NCBI GenBank assembly: GCA_018062585.1
Contig: JAGORY010000026.1
Location: 744 to 14,397, forward strand
Direction of reading: 5' to 3'
DNA from: Candidatus Peribacteraceae bacterium
GTDB taxonomy: Bacteria; Patescibacteriota; Gracilibacteria; Peribacterales; Peribacteraceae
Length of the DNA stretch: 13,654 nucleotides
Shown here: piece by piece, positions 1 through 6,475 of the stretch
Layout of the letters: every line of letters starts with the position of its first letter
Numbering within the stretch: position 1 is the stretch's first letter
Program-made: the position numbers and the translations under genes
Notes under the pieces: model-generated
Database searches by the model: none
Seen by the model: the letters and a program-made list of their open reading frames with translations, nothing else
Told to the model about the DNA's origin: nothing

Positions 1-324
1 CAGGTTCTGCTTTCGGTTTCTCCGGATTATCTCGCTTCGAGTTCTCCATGTCTCGTGCTGCGTAATCATCAAGCGTGAGTTCAGGTTCTACTGCCGGTTT
101 CTCCGGATTATCTCGCTTCGAGTTCTCAATGTCTCGTGCTGCGTAGTCATCCAAAGTCATCTCAGGTTCTGCTTTCGGTTTCTCCGGATTATCTCGCTTC
201 GAGTTCTCCATGTCTCGTGCTGCGTAATCATCAAGCGTGAGTTCAGGTTCTACTGCCGGTTTCTCCGGATTATCTCGCTTCGAGTTCTCCATGTCTCGTG
301 CAGCGAAGTCATCAAGCGTGGGTT
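1..324 (-). repeat. Four tandem 81-bp repeats in coding sequence (27-residue unit)
   Basis: Copies lie at 1-81, 82-162, 163-243 and 244-324. Copies 1 and 3 appear identical over all 81 bases. Copies 2 and 4 share the variant opening (CTACTGCC in place of CTGCTTTC) but differ from each other by several substitutions. This alternation indicates a 162-bp higher-order unit that was itself duplicated. The array continues off the left edge, so the copy number is unknown. Confidence 0.95.
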
Positions 325-1384
325 CAGATGGCTGCGTAGCTTCCTTCGGACTATTACCCGGACCCGTGTATCCAACTCCCTTTTCGAAACCGGTGATCGT
401 GACCGTCATCGTGCCATCACCATTGTCCTTCGGAGATAGCCCATGTGCTTCGGCCTGCTGCCTGATTTTTTCCATGACCGCTGGGTCTTTTGCATTGATG
501 ACGTATTCATTCGGCATGTCGTAGGTGTCGATAAGAACCCCAGGGAATGACTTCGCGAATCTGTTCAGAACTCGGTCCTCCAGAGTACTCCGCACATCCA
601 TCATTTCTTTCGGAATTCCGTCGACCTCACTGTCCCCGAAGCCATCGACTGCAACCAGCTGTTCCGGCATGGGGATCGTTTCACCGATCGATGCAACCGC
701 GGCCTGCGCAGCTTCTTTGGATGCCCTGTTCTCACCCTGTCTCTTCGCAAACTCAGGGTAGCCCGGTCCGAAACCTTCATTACCACTATCAGCCTTCACG
801 CCACCGTTCGGAAGATCACCCTGTCTCTTTGCAAACTCAGGGTAGCCCGGTCCGAAACCTTCATTACCACTATCAGCCTTCACGCCACCGTTCGGAAGAT
901 CACCCTGTCTCTTTGCAAACTCAGGGTAGCCCGGTCCGAAACCTTCATTGGTATCGTTCACGACCGGTGTTTTAGCTCTCTCGTTCTCTTTGGTATCGAA
1001 TGACTCCGGAATACCCGGAATGTTCTTTTCTCCACCAAGCGGATCGACCGGAGCATCAAGTGGGACTCTCGTGTCCGGCTGTTCATCCATCGCCCTCATC
1101 TCGGCCCAGAGGTTAGAACCTGCGTCTTGGACGTTGGGGTCTTCTGTGACACCGGTCGTATCGACGGCATTAAGCTGTGTTGCGGCTGCATCGATATCCA
1201 CGTTTGCCAGATAGACGACACTGGCTGCTTCCGCATCAATAGCCTCCGGTGTGATCACGGGCGTATCGACCGTTTCCGGCAATGCGGCCGCTTCCGGCGT
1301 TTCGGCCGGCTCCGGTAGTTCACCGGCCAAGTGGAGCAGGCGGTGCTCCTGGTCGTCGGTTCCGAAGTGTGCGAACGTACGCAT
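1..1384 (-). CDS. Acidic tandem-repeat protein, C-terminus beyond window edge (partial)
   Basis: I do not recognise a family. The reading frame from the ATG at 1382-1384 has no stop through the left edge, giving at least 461 residues. Seen in order: an N-terminal part rich in Pro, Glu, Ala and Asp (about residues 1-145) with no signal peptide or membrane segment; 2.6 copies of a 28-residue repeat (about 146-217, unit containing NEGFGPGYPEFAKRQG); a non-repetitive middle (about 218-353, including LEDRVLNRFAKSFPGV and DNGDGTMTVTITGF) that looks like a folded domain; then four 27-residue repeats (from about 354, unit containing TLDDYAARDMENSKRDN) running off the window. The repeats are highly charged and probably helical or disordered. 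It lies 26 nt downstream of the basic protein gene on the same strand, so the two are probably cotranscribed from the promoter at 1799-1827. The upstream sequence is C/T-rich with no SD. The coding call rests on the long open frame and on repeat periods that are multiples of three. Confidence 0.85.
   Translation of the reverse strand, partial: MRTFAHFGTDDQEHRLLHLAGELPEPAETPEAAALPETVDTPVITPEAIDAEAASVVYLANVDIDAAATQLNAVDTTGVTEDPNVQDAGSNLWAEMRAMDEQPDTRVPLDAPVDPLGGEKNIPGIPESFDTKENERAKTPVVNDTNEGFGPGYPEFAKRQGDLPNGGVKADSGNEGFGPGYPEFAKRQGDLPNGGVKADSGNEGFGPGYPEFAKRQGENRASKEAAQAAVASIGETIPMPEQLVAVDGFGDSEVDGIPKEMMDVRSTLEDRVLNRFAKSFPGVLIDTYDMPNEYVINAKDPAVMEKIRQQAEAHGLSPKDNGDGTMTVTITGFEKGVGYTGPGNSPKEATQPSEPTLDDFAARDMENSKRDNPEKPAVEPELTLDDYAARDMENSKRDNPEKPKAEPEMTLDDYAARDIENSKRDNPEKPAVEPELTLDDYAARDMENSKRDNPEKPKAEP
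733..949 (-). repeat. 84-bp tandem repeat, about 2.6 copies (28-residue unit)
   Basis: Copies start at 733, 817 and 901, and the third breaks off near 949. The copies are almost identical (for example CTTCG versus CTTTG early in the unit). The period is a multiple of three and lies in frame in the acidic protein, encoding units with NEGFGPGYPEF and KRQGDLPNGGVKADSG. Confidence 0.95.
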
Positions 1385-1410
1385 AGAGGGGAGTGGGTAT
1401 GGATATTTTT

Positions 1411-1776
1411 TTATGCAGCTTTCATCTGCGCCTCCAGTTCGGAGAGAGCCGATACCTCCTTTTCTTTGGATGCTCTTTCGGATGCTTTCACGACCGCGCG
1501 TTTGTAGGCCTGAACTGCTACCGTGAGCTTTGTGAGCCACGTCTTATACTCGGAGCGATACTCTTTGAATGCTTTGGCATAGCGCGCGTAACGCTTCTTG
1601 CGAGCGGCTTTCGTTTCTTTCTTGTACGGCGCATCCAGCTTTTTCAGATTAGAAAGCACGAGCTCCGGTTCAATCTTCGACATGAGCCGGTCGTAGATTT
1701 CCTGACCGCTCGGCAGAGATTTGCCGCCGAGAACAGCGCGCTTCTTCAAGGCCGTTGTGGATGTTTTTTTTGGCAT
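1411..1776 (-). CDS. Small Lys/Arg-rich protein of unknown function
   Basis: This 121-residue protein begins MPKKTSTTALKKR and is very basic. Lys/Arg-rich helical segments dominate (for example KKETKAARKKRYARYAKAFK), with a possible coiled coil over the C-terminal half, ending near ASKEKEVSALSELEAQ. There is no signal peptide or membrane segment. I chose the ATG at 1776 because the promoter at 1799-1827 places the transcript start near 1792, which excludes the longer in-frame start at 1857 and makes those at 1794 and 1800 doubtful. The basic character suggests nucleic acid binding or pairing with an acidic partner, and the next gene downstream encodes a long acidic repeat protein. Both ideas are inference; I recognise no named family. 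Confidence 0.7.
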   Translation of the reverse strand: MPKKTSTTALKKRAVLGGKSLPSGQEIYDRLMSKIEPELVLSNLKKLDAPYKKETKAARKKRYARYAKAFKEYRSEYKTWLTKLTVAVQAYKRAVVKASERASKEKEVSALSELEAQMKAA

Positions 1777-1798
1777 CAAGAATTTTTGTTTCATGATC

Positions 1799-1827
1799 AT
1801 TATACTACATTTCATTAATTTATTCAA
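1799..1827 (-). promoter_or_regulatory. Sigma70-type promoter for the basic/acidic gene pair
   Basis: On the minus strand, TTGAAT (1827-1822) and a perfect TATAAT (1804-1799) are separated by exactly 17 bases. The predicted transcript start is near 1792, about 16 nt ahead of the ATG at 1776. This promoter determines which start codon of the downstream gene is usable. Confidence 0.7.
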
Positions 1828-1992
1828 TAGCCTTCTCTCGCGGCTCCACGGAGGCACAAACCGCTGACTGACTTTCTTTACCCACCTGCTTTTCCTGATT
1901 GCCTTAAGAGGATGCCAAATCTTCCATGCAACAAAAATTTATTTCTGCAATAGCTTTCTTCGCTTTCACTGTGTTTCTCATACGTTTGGGGG

Positions 1993-2021
1993 TTGCAGGA
2001 AGGTTTAGCGATCTGTAGGAT
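1993..2021 (+). promoter_or_regulatory. Candidate promoter for the infA operon
   Basis: TTGCAG (1993-1998) and TAGGAT (2016-2021) are 17 bases apart, with a predicted transcript start near 2028, about 25 nt before the infA GTG. Both boxes are imperfect, so this is a plausible rather than a firm call. Its position at the head of the operon, just after the divergent promoter at 1799-1827, supports it. Confidence 0.45.
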
Positions 2022-2052
2022 TCCTCGGCTTTCATCACCCTTTACCCCGCAC

Positions 2053-2373
2053 GTGTCAAAGGATGTTATCGAACTCATTGGCGTCATTGAAGAGTGCTAT
2101 CCGAACACAACGTTCCGAGTCCGCATCACTTCACAGGAAGCCAAGAACCACGAACTCCTCTGTCATTTAGCAGGACGTATGAGGGTGAACAAAGTGAGAA
2201 TCCTTCCCGGTGACCGCGTGAAGGTAGAGATGACTCCCTACGACCTGAAGAAGGGGCGCATCGTCTATCGCTTCCGTGCCGACGACACACGTCTCACCGC
2301 TGACGGACAACTTATTCCGCAGGTCGCCCCCGGCTCCACGCCGCAGAGCGCACCCGCATCCCCACAATCATGA
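2053..2373 (+). CDS. infA: Translation initiation factor IF-1
   Basis: IF-1 is a small OB-fold factor that binds the 30S A site during initiation. The protein, read from the GTG at 2053, starts VSKDVIELIG and matches the family through FRV, AGRMR, ILPGDRVKVEMTPYDL and GRIVYRFR. The GTG was chosen because homology begins there (compare the usual AKEDVIE); an upstream TTG at 1993 lies inside the candidate promoter. At 106 residues it is longer than the usual 70-75, with an unstructured tail of about 30 residues rich in Pro, Ser, Ala and Gln. It is the first gene of the operon, and its TGA overlaps the ATG of rpmJ (ATGA), implying coupled translation. There is no SD. Identity is firm; the exact start is less so. 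Confidence 0.93.
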   Translation: MSKDVIELIGVIEECYPNTTFRVRITSQEAKNHELLCHLAGRMRVNKVRILPGDRVKVEMTPYDLKKGRIVYRFRADDTRLTADGQLIPQVAPGSTPQSAPASPQS

Positions 2374-2483
2374 AAGTCGCTCCGTCCATCAAGCCCCGCT
2401 GCAAAGATTGCGCACCCGTCCGCCGCAAAGGTGTGCGGTACATCGTGTGCAAGAATCCGCGTCACAAGCAGCGTCAGGGTTAA
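2370..2483 (+). CDS. rpmJ: Ribosomal protein L36
   Basis: This 37-residue large-subunit protein starts MKVAPSIKPRCKDC and ends NPRHKQRQG, the typical bL36 length and ending. The zinc ligands Cys11, Cys14, Cys27 and His32 are all present, so this is the zinc-binding form. The ATG overlaps the infA stop by four bases, and the infA-rpmJ-rpsM order is the classical bacterial one. Confidence 0.97.
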   Translation: MKVAPSIKPRCKDCAPVRRKGVRYIVCKNPRHKQRQG

Positions 2484-2504
2484 TTTTTCACTTTTCACTT
2501 CTCT

Positions 2505-2885
2505 ATGGTCCGTATCGCAGGTGTGGTTCTCCCCGGCAACAAGCAGATCGAAATCGCTCTCACAGCGATCAAAGGCATCGGACGTCCGATGTCAAAAAAA
2601 TTGCTAACCGAAGCCAAAATTGCGATGGATACGAAGGCCGATAAGCTCACCGAGACGCAGGAAGCCCTGCTCCGTTCATTGGTCGACAAGTTGCCGACGG
2701 AAGGAGATCTCATGCGCAAGGTGTCTCTCGATATCAAGCGTCTGCAGGACATCGGTACATGGAGAGGAGGACGCCACAAGAAAAAGCTTCCGGTACGCGG
2801 ACAGACCTCCCGTCGCAACGCTCGTACGCGCCGCGGCAAGCGCAAGACCGGTCTCTCCGGACGCACGACTCTTACCAAGACCTAA
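2505..2885 (+). CDS. rpsM: Ribosomal protein S13
   Basis: This 126-residue small-subunit head protein contacts the P-site tRNA and the 50S bridge. It begins MVRIAGVVLPGNKQIEIALT and has the helix-two-turn-helix signature IKGIG, then DIKRLQDIGTWRGGRHKKKLPVRGQ and the basic tail NARTRRGKRKTG that contacts tRNA. Length is normal for the family. The start lies 21 nt after rpmJ, behind a spacer containing two copies of TTTTCAC and no SD. Confidence 0.97.
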   Translation: MVRIAGVVLPGNKQIEIALTAIKGIGRPMSKKLLTEAKIAMDTKADKLTETQEALLRSLVDKLPTEGDLMRKVSLDIKRLQDIGTWRGGRHKKKLPVRGQTSRRNARTRRGKRKTGLSGRTTLTKT

Positions 2886-2900
2886 TCCATTTCTTCTCTT

Positions 2901-3389
2901 ATGGCTGAAGCTCCTAAAAACAACGTTCTTGCAATCCTCGAGGCTAACCCCTCGGCGTCTGCTGCTGCCGATGCAGCTGCTGCAGGGAAGGACGGTGCTC
3001 CGGCCGCTGAAGGCAAGCGCAAGGTGAAGAAGAGTAAGCACAACGTCCCAAAGGCTCGTGCCTGTGTCTGCGCCAGCGAGAACAACACCATCGTCACGAT
3101 CACGGATCTCACGGGCAAAGTGCTTGCATGGGCCAGCTCCGGTTCCTGCGGTTTCAAAGGAGCTCGCAAGTCCACCCCGTACGCCGCCAAAGTGGCAGCC
3201 GAGAAAGCCATGACCGTCGCTTCCCCGTACGGCATCCAGTCGCTCGAGATCGAAGTGAAGGGCATTGGCCCCGGTCGTGAGCAGGCCATCCGAGGCCTCC
3301 AGATCGCGGGAGTGAATTTCGAATCCATCGTTGACGTCACCCCGATCGCTCACGGTGGCTGCAGGGCCAAGCGTCCGCGAAGAGTCTAA
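2901..3389 (+). CDS. rpsK: Ribosomal protein S11 with Ala-rich N-terminal extension
   Basis: uS11 sits on the 30S platform near the Shine-Dalgarno/anti-SD helix. The conserved core runs from about residue 52 (NNTIVTITD, GFKGARKSTPYAAKVAAEKA, KGIGPGREQAIRGLQIAG) to the end. At 162 residues the protein is about 30 longer than usual. The extra sequence is an N-terminal stretch of about 45 residues rich in Ala, then basic (GKRKVKKSK). The normally conserved PHNG motif near the C-terminus reads AHGG (residues 150-153), so the Asn known to become isoaspartate in E. coli S11 is Gly here. The start at 2901 follows a pyrimidine-rich spacer; no later Met precedes the core. Confidence 0.96.
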   Translation: MAEAPKNNVLAILEANPSASAAADAAAAGKDGAPAAEGKRKVKKSKHNVPKARACVCASENNTIVTITDLTGKVLAWASSGSCGFKGARKSTPYAAKVAAEKAMTVASPYGIQSLEIEVKGIGPGREQAIRGLQIAGVNFESIVDVTPIAHGGCRAKRPRRV

Positions 3390-3421
3390 ATCAGCTTTCC
3401 ACCCCCACCCTTCCTTTTCCT

Positions 3422-4048
3422 ATGAGGTATACAGGTCCCAAAGCACGGCGCGTCCGCAGACAAAATTTCAACGTCTACGGTTCTGATAAGTACGACAAAA
3501 TCCTGCAAAGGAAGCCGTACCCGCCGGGAATGCAGGCAGCATCGCGCGGTAGCCGTCAGCCCAAAGTCTCCGAATACGGAAAGCAGCTTCTCGAAAAGCA
3601 GAAGGTGTGCGCCATGTACGGCGTGCACGATAAGCAGCTCCGTTCCGTGTACGCAGAAGCTAGCCGCACGCTCGGCCAGACCGACGCCATGATGCACACG
3701 CTCCTCGAGCGCAGGCTCGACAGCACGCTCTTCCGCGCAGGTTTTGCAACGACGCGTCTTCAGTCCCGCCAGTTCGTTTCACACGGACTGTTCACCGTGA
3801 ACGGCGTCAGGGTCACCATTCCTTCGTACCGCGTAAAGGCAGGGGACATCGTGAAGGTGCGCGAAACGAGCAAATCATCTCCGGTGTTTGGGCCTATCCT
3901 TGCGGCTCACGAGAAGTACATTGCCCCCGATTGGGTGAAGGCTGATCCGGTGACACTGAGCTTTGAAGTGAAAGCTATCCCGTCCGAAGAGAAACACTTC
4001 GAAATGGGCATCGACATGCGCAAAGTGATTGGTTTCTACTCTCGCTAA
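3422..4048 (+). CDS. rpsD: Ribosomal protein S4
   Basis: uS4 is a primary 16S rRNA-binding protein that nucleates assembly of the 30S body and lines the mRNA entry tunnel. It has 208 residues, normal for the family. Visible parts are the N-terminal GPKARRVRRQ segment, the EYGKQLLEKQKVCAMYGV helix, and the S4 RNA-binding domain (LERRLDSTLFRAGFA, SRQFVSHGLFTVNGVRVTIPSYRVKAGDIV). No N-terminal Cys cluster is present, so this is the zinc-free form. In many bacteria S4 represses its own operon by binding upstream of rpsM; I could not recognise such a site here. The spacer before the ATG is almost purely C/T. Confidence 0.97.
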   Translation: MRYTGPKARRVRRQNFNVYGSDKYDKILQRKPYPPGMQAASRGSRQPKVSEYGKQLLEKQKVCAMYGVHDKQLRSVYAEASRTLGQTDAMMHTLLERRLDSTLFRAGFATTRLQSRQFVSHGLFTVNGVRVTIPSYRVKAGDIVKVRETSKSSPVFGPILAAHEKYIAPDWVKADPVTLSFEVKAIPSEEKHFEMGIDMRKVIGFYSR

Positions 4049-4090
4049 AAAGACTCATCCCTCTCTCTTATTTAGTTTCATCCGTCCACT

Positions 4091-5071
4091 ATGCATATCA
4101 TCCAGGAAGAGATCGGCCTTCCCAAGGTCACGCATGTCCAGGTGAAGAAAGGGGATGCGACACACGCCATTTTCTCGGTCGGCCCGCTGCCGCCGGGTTA
4201 CGGCATGACACTCGGTAACTCGCTTCGGCGCGTTCTCCTGAGCTCCTTGCCGGGTGCCGCTATCAGCTCTATCCGCGTCTCGGGTGCCAACCACGAGTAC
4301 ACGACGGTGAAGGGTGTCCGCGAGTCGGTCCTCGACATCGCGCTCAACATGAAGCAGGTCAAGCTCCGCAAGCACCACAAGGACGCCGAAGTCGCGACTC
4401 TCGAGGGCAAGGGGCCCAAGATCCTCACGGCCGGTGACATCAAGGCCAGCTCGGACGTCGAGATCCTGAACCCGGATCTTCCACTCCTCAAGCTCGAGAA
4501 AGGCGCTTCCATCAAGATGGAACTCACGATCGAGAAGGGGGTCGGTTACCAGCCCGCTTCCGAGAGGAACAAGAACCGGAACGAACCGGGACTCGTCCAC
4601 ATCGATACGATCTTCAGTCCTGTGGAGCGTGTTCGCTTCGAAGTAGAGTCCAGCCGCGTCGGTCAGCGCACGAACCTCGAGAAACTCGTCATCGAAATCG
4701 TCACGAACGGATCTCTGTCTGCCGATGAAGCCGTCCGCTTCGCCTCTCAGGTTCTGTCCCAGTACTTCAATTTCTTCGGCATGGATCAGGAGACGGTGGA
4801 GAAGGAGTTCATGGCTGACTTCACCCGCACGAGCCAAGTAGCTCCGGAGACCGACCGTACTGCGGTGAAAGAGAGCTACACCCCCATCGAAATCCTCAAC
4901 CTCTCGCCCCGCACCCTGAACTCGCTCATCAATGCCGGCGTCGGCAGCATCGAGCAGCTCGTGAAGTGCAACCCCGCCACACTCAGTAACTTCCGCGGTT
5001 TCGGTACGAAGGCCTTAGACGAAGTAAGGCAGACACTTGCAACGCGCGGGCTCACGCTCTCTGACGAGTAA
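4091..5071 (+). CDS. rpoA: DNA-directed RNA polymerase alpha subunit
   Basis: The alpha dimer is the assembly platform for beta and beta-prime. The 326 residues are full length. The N-terminal domain shows GPLPPGYGMTLGNSLRRVLLSSLPG and the VKGVRESVLDIALNMK stretch. After a linker (about residues 235-255), the C-terminal domain spans about 256-322 (PIEILNLSPRTLNSLINAG, NFRGFGTKALDEV). In that domain the Arg and Asn matching E. coli R265 and N268 are present (SPRTLN), so UP-element contact is plausible; the position of E. coli C269 is Ser. It lies between rpsD and rplQ, as in most bacteria. There is no SD. Confidence 0.98.
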   Translation: MHIIQEEIGLPKVTHVQVKKGDATHAIFSVGPLPPGYGMTLGNSLRRVLLSSLPGAAISSIRVSGANHEYTTVKGVRESVLDIALNMKQVKLRKHHKDAEVATLEGKGPKILTAGDIKASSDVEILNPDLPLLKLEKGASIKMELTIEKGVGYQPASERNKNRNEPGLVHIDTIFSPVERVRFEVESSRVGQRTNLEKLVIEIVTNGSLSADEAVRFASQVLSQYFNFFGMDQETVEKEFMADFTRTSQVAPETDRTAVKESYTPIEILNLSPRTLNSLINAGVGSIEQLVKCNPATLSNFRGFGTKALDEVRQTLATRGLTLSDE

Positions 5072-5124
5072 GCCTAAACTTTCCACTATCCACTTTTGCA
5101 CTTTCCACGTAGACTGCCCGTCCC

Positions 5125-5550
5125 ATGCGTCACCAGAACCACAGTCAACGGCTCAGCAGAAAGCCCGATCAGGCCCGTTCGTTGCTCAAGAATCTCGTGA
5201 CGTCCATTCTCCTCTACGAGACGGTCCGTACGACGAAGAAGCGCGCACAGGTTGTGCGTCCGCTCGTCGACCGTGTCATCGCCATTGGGAAGAATGAGAG
5301 GAACGACCTCGCCATCCGCAAGATCAACGATATGGTCTGTGATGACAATGCCTGCCGCAAAGTGCTAGAGGTGCTGAAACAGCGCTACGCCAAGCGTCCG
5401 TCCGGCTTCACCCGCATGACCCCACTCGGTCAGCGCCAAGGAGACGGTGCCCTCATGGTCGAGATCAGCCTCGTCGACGCAGCAGCTCCAGTCGTACAGT
5501 CCGAGGAGACCGACGCTCCGAAGAAGAAAGTTACTACCAAGAAAGCCTAA
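5125..5550 (+). CDS. rplQ: Ribosomal protein L17
   Basis: bL17 is a large-subunit protein near the peptide exit tunnel. It begins MRHQNHSQRLSRKPDQARSL and continues with the conserved NLVTSILLYETVRTTKKRA and RPLVDRVIAIGK. The core ends near residue 118 (GDGALMVEISL). A further 23 residues or so, ending in a Lys-rich tail (KKKVTTKKA), bring it to 141. The gene follows rpoA after a 53-nt spacer holding CACTTT-type short repeats. Confidence 0.97.
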   Translation: MRHQNHSQRLSRKPDQARSLLKNLVTSILLYETVRTTKKRAQVVRPLVDRVIAIGKNERNDLAIRKINDMVCDDNACRKVLEVLKQRYAKRPSGFTRMTPLGQRQGDGALMVEISLVDAAAPVVQSEETDAPKKKVTTKKA

Positions 5551-5554
5551 TTCT

Positions 5555-5983
5555 ATGAAAACTTCATTCCCAAAACAGGCAGCTCCCAAGTGGTTCATTC
5601 TCGATGCGACGGACAAAGTCCTCGGACGTGTTTCTACCGAGATCGCCAACGTACTCCGTGGCCGCTACAAGCCCAGCTTCGTGCCCCACATGCGCTGCGG
5701 TGATCACGTCATTGTCATCAACGCCGAGAAAATCAAGCTCACTGGTTCCAAAATGGCGCAGAAGAAATACTTCCGCCACGCCGGTTACCTCGGTCACCTC
5801 CGCGAGACTCCTATCGAGGACATGCTTGCCAAGCACCCCGAGAGAATCATCGAGCACGCAGTGAAGGGGATGCTTCCGAAGAACGCCACCCGTCCGCATA
5901 CGCTGAAGCAGCTTCACGTTTTCGCGGGCCCAGCCCACGATCACGAGGCGCAGCAGCCGGTTACTTTCCCTCTCTCCATCTAA
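5555..5983 (+). CDS. rplM: Ribosomal protein L13
   Basis: uL13 is an early-assembling large-subunit protein. The 142 residues match the family from KWFILDATDKVLGRVSTEIA through GDHVIVINAEKIKLTG, KKYFRHAGYLG, PERIIEHAVKGMLPKN and KQLHVFAGPAHDHEAQQP. I chose the ATG at 5555, four bases after the rplQ stop, because homology starts directly after it. An in-frame upstream start at 5447 would lie within rplQ and add unrelated sequence. rplM-rpsI is a standard pair, here joined to the alpha operon. Confidence 0.97.
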   Translation: MKTSFPKQAAPKWFILDATDKVLGRVSTEIANVLRGRYKPSFVPHMRCGDHVIVINAEKIKLTGSKMAQKKYFRHAGYLGHLRETPIEDMLAKHPERIIEHAVKGMLPKNATRPHTLKQLHVFAGPAHDHEAQQPVTFPLSI

Positions 5984-5986
5984 ATC

Positions 5987-6379
5987 ATGTCTCGCCCCTA
6001 CTACTACGCCCTCGGCAAAAGGAAAAGCGCCATCGCTAAGGTGCGCGTGTACCAAGACGGCGAGGGCAAGATGACCGTGAACGGCGGAACCTTCCAGAAG
6101 TACTTCTTCTCGACGCTCGCAGAGAACGCCATGGCGCCCCTTGCGCTCACGGACACGGCAAAGAAAGTCGACGTCGAGGTGACGGTCCAGGGTGGCGGAA
6201 AGCCATCCCAGAGCGACGCCATCCGCCTCGGCATCAGCCGTGCTCTCACCCAGATCGATGCGGGTCACCGCACGACCCTGAAGCACGCAGGCTTCCTCCG
6301 CCGCGACAGCCGCATCAAAGAGCGCAAGAAGCCGGGACTCAAGCGCGCACGTCGCGCACCGCAGTTTGCCAAACGGTAA
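5987..6379 (+). CDS. rpsI: Ribosomal protein S9
   Basis: uS9 is a 30S head protein whose C-terminal tail reaches the P-site tRNA. The 130 residues include YYALGKRKSAIAKVRVY, the GGG segment (VQGGGKPSQSDAIRLGISRAL), LRRDSRIKERKKPGLKRARRAPQ and the family ending FAKR; the usual final is S/F-K-R. The start is three bases after the rplM stop, so the two are surely cotranscribed. It is the last gene of the operon before the hairpin at 6380-6475. Confidence 0.98.
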   Translation: MSRPYYYALGKRKSAIAKVRVYQDGEGKMTVNGGTFQKYFFSTLAENAMAPLALTDTAKKVDVEVTVQGGGKPSQSDAIRLGISRALTQIDAGHRTTLKHAGFLRRDSRIKERKKPGLKRARRAPQFAKR

Positions 6380-6475
6380 AGGTTATAGGGGATAGGTTAT
6401 AGGTGATAGGAAGCTAAAGCTGGGCACTCCAAAGCCTCACTATTTCTCTATCCTATAACCTCTCACCTATTACCT
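6380..6475. repeat. Long imperfect inverted repeat of ATAGG-like words between convergent genes
   Basis: The left arm (6380-6409) is built of repeats such as GGTTATAGG and GTGATAGG. The right arm (6448-6475) is its reverse complement with three mismatches and a 2-nt bulge. The loop is about 38 nt. It starts directly after the rpsI stop and reaches the stop codon of the minus-strand gene. No T-tract follows on either strand, so it is not a canonical intrinsic terminator, though it could end or stabilise both transcripts. Confidence 0.85.

Noticed and set aside
1..949. CRISPR array
   Set aside because: The repeats are contiguous without unique spacers, have periods that are multiples of three, and lie in one open coding frame.
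1777..1857. Longer start (1857) for the basic protein
   Set aside because: It lies upstream of the TATAAT at 1799-1804, so it would not be in the transcript.
1828..1992. Structure or RNA gene between the divergent promoters
   Set aside because: I see no stable hairpin, RNA motif or supported gene in this stretch.
1926..2018. 30-codon hydrophobic frame starting MQQKFISAIAFFAF on the plus strand
   Set aside because: It could be a small membrane peptide, and AGAGGA lies upstream, but it overlaps the candidate infA promoter and nothing else supports it.
4055..4837. Long minus-strand open frame opposite rpoA (260 codons)
   Set aside because: It lies antisense to a certain gene and arises from its codon bias; its protein resembles no family. 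The same holds for those opposite rpsM/rpsK (2676-3353) and rplM/rpsI (5564-6286).
5447..5554. Longer start for rplM inside rplQ
   Set aside because: The added residues have no L13 homology, and the ATG at 5555 is directly followed by the conserved sequence.
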